A stretch of DNA of 21,086 nt, taken from positions 1 to 21,086 of the forward strand of contig JAPKAJ010000005.1 of NCBI GenBank assembly GCA_028825345.1, written 5' to 3'. The translations under genes were made by a program, and so were the position numbers. Positions 16,150 through 21,086 of the stretch are shown here, piece by piece. Each line of letters begins with the position of its first letter. Position 1 is the first letter of the stretch. The stretch is from Arenicellales bacterium (GTDB lineage Bacteria; Pseudomonadota; Gammaproteobacteria; Arenicellales; UBA868). Below the pieces are notes generated by a model, which was not told the origin of the DNA, searched no databases, and saw only the letters and a list, made by a program, of their open reading frames with translations.

Positions 16150-17480
16150 TGGCAGTGCCGGTATTGCAGCGTGTGTTCTCCAATCTACTGGGGCCAGCGG
16201 CGGTTATGGCCGCTGGTACGATGGGAGCCGGCGCGGCTGCCTCGCTGATTCTCACAGGCGCCTGGTTTCGCTACGAACTGTTGTGGGTGATTCCGCTGAT
16301 CTTGCCAATATTCGTGCTGTCGGTGGATTCCGCCTCCAGGGTGGGGCTACTCAATCCACGCACTGGCATGTTCAGTCAAATCCGCCAACATATTCACCCG
16401 ACGGTGGCCTGGCTGATTTTCGCTATCAACGTGCCGGTTCATTTGCTGATTGGAATGGGCCAGATGTCGGTACTGACTTCAGCTCTGATGTCCTTGCTGG
16501 GGTTTTATCCACCCGAGGCCGCCGCCACTGCTGACTATGCGGCGAGCTATCATTATTGGGAGATAGGCCTTTCCGTGGCTGCCGGCGGGGCGATTGTCTG
16601 GTTACTGACTTCCGGTGGCTATCAGCGCATGCAGCGGGTCATGACCGGGCTTATGATTGTGATGTTTATTGGTTTCTTTATTGTTGCCCTGACCGGCTTG
16701 CAGGAAATTGGTGCCATTGTGGCGGGCTTTGCGCCCTCTATTCCCGATGATCTGGCGGTGCCTGGACAACAGGCGATGCGCAGCAGTAGTGGTTCGATTA
16801 TTGCCATCGTCGGCAGTGCACTGGCACCAGCGGCCCTGCTGGGCATTCCCTACATGTGTGCCGATAATCTGCGCGGCAAACCTGATTTGCCGGCGGAGCT
16901 ACGCAAGTCGGTTCTGAATCTGGGGGTGGTTTTTGGTGGTTATTCGGTTTTTGTGATTATAGCCGGTGGCTACGCCTTGTATCCGCTGGATAATCACGCC
17001 GCTATTGATACCGTGCATGAGGCTGGCAAAGTGCTGGTCAACGCTTTCCCAGAAGGCCTGGGATTTCTCGGCCCGATTATTTTCACCGCCGGTTTATTGA
17101 TCGCCGCACTAACCACTTTCGTGGTGGTAGTGCAGGTCATGTGCTACTTCTGCCTGGACATGCTCGGTCTGGACTGGCGTGATGTAAAAGAAAACAAAAG
17201 TTTTCGGCGCCTGCTGGTGCTGTGGATTCTGCTGCCAGCTATATTGGCCCCATTCTGGAGTTTTCCGGCGCTGCTCAAGGTACTGCTGCTGATGGGTTTT
17301 AACGCCATCGTTATTCCCCTGGTGTTAGTCATTGTGCTTATACTGGTGAACAAACGTGCGCTTATGGGCGAATATAAAGCCAGCCTGGGTCGCAATATGG
17401 TACTGCTTGCCGGGCTTGTTTTGTCAGTGTGGTTGGTAGTGGAAAAACTGCCTGACTATGTGCAGATGATTACCGGCTAG
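16149..17480 (+). CDS. NRAMP-family-like membrane transporter lacking the canonical metal motif
   Basis: The 443-aa protein has about 11 membrane segments. Its N-terminus follows the NRAMP pattern (LGPAAVMAAGTMGAGAA, then LILTGAWFRYELLW), and TM6 reads ALAPAALLGIPYMCADN near residues 222-240. Metal-transporting NRAMPs have DPGN in TM1 and MPH in TM6; here these are MGAG and an Ala-Pro-rich segment with no Met-Pro-His. The usual Mn/Fe ligands are missing, so the cargo is probably not a typical divalent transition metal. It is translationally coupled to the lipoprotein upstream and lies 34 bp before the flavin oxidoreductase gene. Uptake of the cluster's organic substrate, or of an unusual ion, is speculation. 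Confidence 0.7.
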   Translation: MAVPVLQRVFSNLLGPAAVMAAGTMGAGAAASLILTGAWFRYELLWVIPLILPIFVLSVDSASRVGLLNPRTGMFSQIRQHIHPTVAWLIFAINVPVHLLIGMGQMSVLTSALMSLLGFYPPEAAATADYAASYHYWEIGLSVAAGGAIVWLLTSGGYQRMQRVMTGLMIVMFIGFFIVALTGLQEIGAIVAGFAPSIPDDLAVPGQQAMRSSSGSIIAIVGSALAPAALLGIPYMCADNLRGKPDLPAELRKSVLNLGVVFGGYSVFVIIAGGYALYPLDNHAAIDTVHEAGKVLVNAFPEGLGFLGPIIFTAGLLIAALTTFVVVVQVMCYFCLDMLGLDWRDVKENKSFRRLLVLWILLPAILAPFWSFPALLKVLLLMGFNAIVIPLVLVIVLILVNKRALMGEYKASLGRNMVLLAGLVLSVWLVVEKLPDYVQMITG

Positions 17481-17514
17481 AGCAGAAAAAGTCTCGGTAA
17501 TAGAGGAATTTCGG

Positions 17515-18510
17515 ATGCACGACAATCCAATATCGATCGCCTTTCAGACCAACAAGCCGCTTGCTCATTACGGCCCACTGGCCGCCGCTTCGGAAGCGGC
17601 TGGCTTTGATGGCATCTCGGTTTACAACGACATGCTCTATCAGCCGGCCTGGCTGCCGCTGCTCGAAATAGCACGGCATACCTCAAGGGCACAAATAGGT
17701 GTTGCGGCGGTGAATCCCTTTACCTGCCATCCGATTAATATTGCCGGCAATATGGCGCTGATAGATGAGGCCAGTAACGGGCGTGCGTACCTGGGGCTGG
17801 CGCGCGGCGGCTGGTTGGATTACGTCGGCGTTTATCCCACGCGTACCATTCAATCACTGCACGAAGCTTTTATCTGCATTCGTCATCTGTTGAGCGGTGA
17901 CCCTGCGGCGCTGCAACAGGACATTTTTCCTCTGGCCGGTGGTGACAGCCTACGCTGGAACATTCAGCGGCCTGACTTACCCTTGCTGCTCGGCTCCTGG
18001 GGTTTAAAAACGATCGCCGCCTGCTATGCGCAGGTTGACGAGATCAAGCTGGGGGGCTCAGCCAACCCGGCGGTAGTGCCCCATTATCGCCAGCATCTGC
18101 GGGATATGGGCGCCACAGAGGATGTCGGTATTGTAATGGGTGCTGTAACAGTGGTGGATGAAGACGGTGCTGCCGCGCGTGATCTGGCACGGCGGGAGGT
18201 GGCTTTGTACCTGCCGATAGTGGCAGAACTTGATCCCACCTTCGCGATAGACCCAGAGTTACTGGCGGGTATCAAAGCTGCGGCGGCGGATTACGATTAT
18301 GAGGCGGCTTGCCGATTTATATCAGACGATATTCTGGCGGCCTTTGCCCTGGCTGGAACTCCCACCGATATTATCGAGCAGACTGAGGCATTATTTGCGG
18401 CGGGCGCCAACCGGGTGGAATTTGGTACCCCTCATGGCCTGACGGCGGAGTCGGGTTTACAGTTGCTGAGTGACAAAGTGTTACCGGCCTTTCGAAGCGG
18501 GAGTAATTGA
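17515..18510 (+). CDS. LLM-class (luciferase-like) flavin-dependent oxidoreductase
   Basis: The 331-aa protein has the bacterial luciferase-like TIM-barrel pattern. Early strands read AAASEAAGFDGISVYND, IGVAAVNPFTCHPINIAG follows near 61-78, and GRAYLGLARGGWLDYVG lies near 89-105. The late barrel segment is VEFGTPHG near the C-terminus. Such enzymes use FMNH2 or F420 for monooxygenation or hydride transfer. The closest feel is the methylenetetrahydromethanopterin-reductase-like subgroup. GAGGAA is 6 nt before the ATG. The gene stops 2 bp before the start of the TIGR04076-like gene. In this operon it may oxygenate the aromatic substrate or supply reducing equivalents (inference). Confidence 0.85.
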   Translation: MHDNPISIAFQTNKPLAHYGPLAAASEAAGFDGISVYNDMLYQPAWLPLLEIARHTSRAQIGVAAVNPFTCHPINIAGNMALIDEASNGRAYLGLARGGWLDYVGVYPTRTIQSLHEAFICIRHLLSGDPAALQQDIFPLAGGDSLRWNIQRPDLPLLLGSWGLKTIAACYAQVDEIKLGGSANPAVVPHYRQHLRDMGATEDVGIVMGAVTVVDEDGAAARDLARREVALYLPIVAELDPTFAIDPELLAGIKAAAADYDYEAACRFISDDILAAFALAGTPTDIIEQTEALFAAGANRVEFGTPHGLTAESGLQLLSDKVLPAFRSGSN

Positions 18511-18512
18511 AA

Positions 18513-18860
18513 ATGACAACTGAACTGCGCGAGGATGAGTTTGAGCTGTATGACCTGCAGGTCGTAGTTGAAGCCATAGCTGGCAACTGTACCTGTGCGA
18601 TGACGGTAGGTGATTCGGTTTTTCTCAGAGGTGGTAAGATTTCGATGCCCGAGGGGGCTGATTTTTGTCTCTATGCGCTGCAGTCTGTTATCCCACTGCT
18701 GCCGGCCAAGCAGCGCTTGTTGCACCCAGCAGATTGGATGGAAACCGATACCCGTGCACTGTGCCCAGACCCTGGCTGCGGCTTGACCATGCGTGTTGAC
18801 CGACTGCAGAAGCGGGTATTGAAGCACGATGATGTCAGCCCAATAGGGTGGCAGGACTGA
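18513..18860 (+). CDS. TIGR04076-like small cysteine-containing protein
   Basis: The 115-aa protein matches my memory of the TIGR04076 family pattern: an N-terminal YDLQVVVEAI strand, Cys in GNCTCAMTVGD, then MPEGADFCLYALQSVIPLL, and a terminal ALCPDPGCGLTMRVDRL. Five Cys lie at conserved-looking positions and could bind a metal or cluster. The family's role is not known. The ATG at 18513 was chosen with GGGAG 9 nt upstream; a TTG two codons earlier overlaps the previous stop. Because it is coupled to the luciferase-like oxidoreductase, it is probably a partner of that enzyme (inference). It is the last clear gene of the rightward MarR-linked arm. Confidence 0.72.
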   Translation: MTTELREDEFELYDLQVVVEAIAGNCTCAMTVGDSVFLRGGKISMPEGADFCLYALQSVIPLLPAKQRLLHPADWMETDTRALCPDPGCGLTMRVDRLQKRVLKHDDVSPIGWQD

Positions 18861-18862
18861 GT

Positions 18863-19051
18863 ATGGATGAGGAAACACAACTCTGCCTCTGGCGGTGAGC
18901 GACTGGAATGAGTCATTGGCTGAAGTGGTTGACGATATCGCGAGCGAGCCGCACAATTTGACCGTGGCCAGGTTGCTGGATTAACGCTGGACGAATTGGT
19001 TCGTTGGATTATTTCCCAGAGCCCAGGTTTTACTGAAGAAATAGAAAATGG
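18863..19051 (+). pseudogene. Possible decayed small gene in intergenic region
   Basis: The stretch holds three short protein-like pieces in different frames. ATG 18863 gives MDEETQLCLWR then a stop. GTG 18895 gives VSDWNESLAEVVDDIA and on to LLD with TAA at 18982. The next frame gives LTLDELVRWIISQSPGF up to a TAG near 19051. All three have an amphipathic, protein-like composition and could be joined by two frameshifts into a protein of about 60 aa. No family is recognised and the pieces are short, so chance is not excluded. It follows the TIGR04076-like gene directly and may be the remnant of a fifth operon member. Confidence 0.3.
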
Positions 19052-19053
19052 TT

Positions 19054-19143
19054 AGTTTACTTGCTTCCGATCTGACTGGCGCAGACACCCCCTCATAACG
19101 TAGACCCCGATGCGATGTCCTAATGTACTCGTTCAAGTAAACT
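19054..19143. repeat. 10-bp perfect inverted repeat bounding a 90-bp element
   Basis: AGTTTACTTG (19054-19063) and CAAGTAAACT (19134-19143) are exact reverse complements about 70 bp apart. The right arm runs on into GTCCCCGTAATTA. The string AAGTAAACTGTCCCC resembles dispersed repeats I associate with REP-like elements of Y1/RAYT transposases in environmental proteobacteria (recollection, not checked). It lies in non-coding DNA just before the symporter gene, at an apparent boundary between unrelated operons. Confidence 0.45.
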
Positions 19144-19171
19144 GTCCCCGTAATTAACTAAAGGTCAAAAA

Positions 19172-20653
19172 ATGACAAACAATAGCGATGTTATGCTGAC
19201 ACAAGGTAGCAGCGCGTATGCAGACAGGGTGCCCCGACTGCTCAAACTTTCCTATGCTCTCGGCGCCTCAGCAGAAACAATTTTTGGCGTTGCCTTTAAC
19301 GCCTTCAACTTCTTCTTCTACACCAACATCATGGGCATACCTGGCACTCTCGCTGGACTTGCAATAACCATCGCACTTGTCTTTGATGCAATAACTGATC
19401 CATTAATAGGCGCATTATCTGACCGTTGGCGATCAAAGCTAGGCAGGCGGCATCCTTTTATGTTCGCCGCGCCCCTACCGGTGATGATCTGTTTATTTTT
19501 CATCTACTCACCACCGGAACTCCTGGGTGATTCAGGCCTGTTCCTGTGGCTTACGGTGCTAACCGTACTAATGCGAACTAGCATTACCCTATTCCATGTG
19601 CCGCATCTAGCGCTAGGAGCAGAGTTGTCCGCTGACTTTACCGAAAGAACTCGAGTCATGAGCCTAAACACACTGTTAGGCGGGCTCGGCGGATACGGTA
19701 CCTATATCATCGCGCTGACATTCTTCTTCAACAAAACGCCCGAGTTCGACAATGGACTGCTCAATGCCGCCGCCTACCCAGGACTTGCTATTTCTGCCGC
19801 GTTGTTAGGCGGCACAGTGATGCTAGCCTCTACGGTATTGACCCTAAAGGTCGTTCCATTGTTACCGCCCATGCCTGACAGCGTCGAGCGGTTCAGCCTC
19901 TCGAGCTTTTTACTGGACGTGAAGTCTGCATTGACCAATCGAAATTACTTAATGTTATTGATTGGCTATTTGTTGCTCAGTGCAACCCTTGGCACAAGAG
20001 ACACCATTGGCCTGCACATGAACACCTACTACTGGGAATTGGTGCCGAGCCAAATTCGATATTTCGCGCTGGCGGGTTTGGCGGCCACGCTGTTTGGCTA
20101 CGCGGTGACCGCCCCTTTACATAATCGTTTCGAGAAAAAACCAGTCCTCATTGTCGGATTGGTTTGCTTACTCATTTTTGCCACCGCGCCAGTTCTATTG
20201 CGAATTTTAGGTTTATTCCCTGAAAACGATTCCGATATGCTAATGCCGACGCTGATGGTCTTTTACCTTTTTACGCTGATCTTTGGAGTAATCCTGCTGA
20301 TCAGCGCTATGTCAGCGCTAGCAGATATTGCTGACGAGCACGAACTCAATACCCATCGTCGCCAAGAGGGCATTTTTTATGCTGCCAGATCATTTTTTGC
20401 CAAAGCATCGTCAGGGCTTGGGCACCTGCTAGCGGGCATTGCGATTGATGTGATTGATTTTCCCGTTGGCGCAGAACCCGGCACTGTGAACCCAGACATT
20501 GTATTCCGCCTGGGATTGATCGATGGGCCGATTGCCGTCATTCCGGGCATCATCGCCGTCTTCTTTTATTTGAAATATCGCCTAACGCGAGCACGCCACG
20601 AAGAAATCCAGGCTGAACTAGCTACGCGGAGAAACCTCCAAGTCAGCCAATGA
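19172..20653 (+). CDS. GPH-family (MelB-like, MFS_2) cation symporter
   Basis: The 493-aa protein has 12 predicted membrane segments and the glycoside-pentoside-hexuronide:cation symporter signature FDAITDPLIGALSDRWRSK near residues 70-88, followed by LGRRHPFMF. The central cytoplasmic loop (about 230-250) and C-terminal helices fit MFS_2. The family imports sugars, uronates and some other organic solutes with Na+ or H+. Gammaproteobacterial members in catabolic regions often have unknown substrates. AAAGG lies about 8 nt before the ATG. It is separated from the MarR-linked cluster by about 310 bp of non-coding DNA and appears richer in A/T-ending codons, so it probably belongs to a different unit. 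Confidence 0.85.
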   Translation: MTNNSDVMLTQGSSAYADRVPRLLKLSYALGASAETIFGVAFNAFNFFFYTNIMGIPGTLAGLAITIALVFDAITDPLIGALSDRWRSKLGRRHPFMFAAPLPVMICLFFIYSPPELLGDSGLFLWLTVLTVLMRTSITLFHVPHLALGAELSADFTERTRVMSLNTLLGGLGGYGTYIIALTFFFNKTPEFDNGLLNAAAYPGLAISAALLGGTVMLASTVLTLKVVPLLPPMPDSVERFSLSSFLLDVKSALTNRNYLMLLIGYLLLSATLGTRDTIGLHMNTYYWELVPSQIRYFALAGLAATLFGYAVTAPLHNRFEKKPVLIVGLVCLLIFATAPVLLRILGLFPENDSDMLMPTLMVFYLFTLIFGVILLISAMSALADIADEHELNTHRRQEGIFYAARSFFAKASSGLGHLLAGIAIDVIDFPVGAEPGTVNPDIVFRLGLIDGPIAVIPGIIAVFFYLKYRLTRARHEEIQAELATRRNLQVSQ

Positions 20654-20768
20654 CCCCGAATATAGTTGCAAAAAAAAATGTCAATTACAGTTCATTTATT
20701 ACTACGCGGCTGCTCACGTTCTCTTCTTTCCCGCAGCTTACTTCCCGATAAATTCATAAGGGCCATGA

Positions 20769-21086
20769 ATGAAATTTTTCAATCACCTAGCGCTTTCCAC
20801 CCGAAGCGGGTTCAGGCATTACTTTAACTTTAAGGGCAGAGCAACCGTTTCAGAGTTTTGGTATTTCATGCTATTTTTCTTACTAGCGTACGCTGTGGTT
20901 TGGCTCATCGATCACTTCTTCCTGCCGCCTTTAGTCACCTTAAAGGACCTGCCCTTTGGACATTTCCTACCAGGGGCTTATATGGACGATCAAGTAGGTT
21001 TGGCCGTTCTGGCGTATCGCCCGGTTATGATGATACCTACCCTTTCAGTTACTGTTAGACGGTTACATGATGTTGGTAAAAGTGGC
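20769..21086 (+). CDS. DUF805 family inner-membrane protein (partial, 3' end outside window)
   Basis: From ATG 20769 the frame is open for 106 codons to the window edge. Residues 18-33 (YFNFKGRATVSEFWYF) and 97-106 (RRLHDVGKSG) are hallmarks of DUF805 (YhaH/YhaI-like) proteins. Hydrophobic segments lie at about 33-53 and 76-95. Full proteins are about 110-170 aa, so only a short tail is missing. Function is unknown for the family. A second ATG at 20765 opens a different short frame (18 codons) and is not used. AAGGGCC sits upstream as a modest ribosome binding site. Confidence 0.85.
   Translation, partial: MKFFNHLALSTRSGFRHYFNFKGRATVSEFWYFMLFFLLAYAVVWLIDHFFLPPLVTLKDLPFGHFLPGAYMDDQVGLAVLAYRPVMMIPTLSVTVRRLHDVGKSG

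Noticed and set aside
16149..17480. Second aromatic amino acid permease
   Set aside because: The N-terminal and TM6 patterns fit NRAMP-type proteins better than HAAAP, which is represented clearly at 9913-11145.

Overview
The window looks like a chromosomal catabolic region of a heterotrophic, probably marine, gammaproteobacterium (Halieaceae/Spongiibacteraceae-like). This rests on protein families and moderate GC; no rRNA or other marker gene is present, so taxonomy is inference. No tRNA, rRNA, CRISPR array or intact insertion sequence was seen.

Left region (1-9820) is a divergent pair of operons around a FadR-type GntR regulator (1842-2549, minus). Leftward: regulator, short-chain dehydrogenase, a C-terminally short VOC protein and a DUF819 membrane protein cut by the window edge. 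Rightward: phytoene-dehydrogenase-like FAD oxidoreductase, nitrilase-superfamily amidase, an 86-aa one-pass membrane protein, an acetolactate-synthase-like ThDP enzyme, a HisC-like aminotransferase and an epoxide hydrolase. Spacing is tight, with one 4-base overlap. It reads as one inducible degradation route for an amino-acid- or amine-derived compound; the substrate is not evident.

Middle region (9913-18860) is a second divergent unit around a MarR regulator (13465-13920) with a perfect 16-bp palindrome at 13941-13956. Leftward: MarR, a PrnB/DUF1864-like haem dioxygenase-family protein, a kynureninase-like gene with two in-frame stop codons, and a TyrP/Mtr-type aromatic amino acid permease. 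Rightward: a reductive-dehalogenase-like corrinoid/two-[4Fe-4S] protein, a lipoprotein, an NRAMP-fold transporter lacking the usual metal motifs, a luciferase-like flavin oxidoreductase and a TIGR04076-like protein. Tryptophan-type import, ring opening and kynurenine cleavage beside a dehalogenase-like enzyme suggest uptake and breakdown of a halogenated tryptophan or related indole. This is the most interesting hypothesis here. The kynureninase lesion means the route may be broken or decaying in this strain.

Right region (18861-21086) starts with about 310 bp of non-coding, apparently decayed sequence holding gene scraps and a 10-bp inverted repeat. It continues with a GPH-type (MelB-like) symporter and the start of a DUF805 membrane protein. 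Both look unrelated to the middle cluster.
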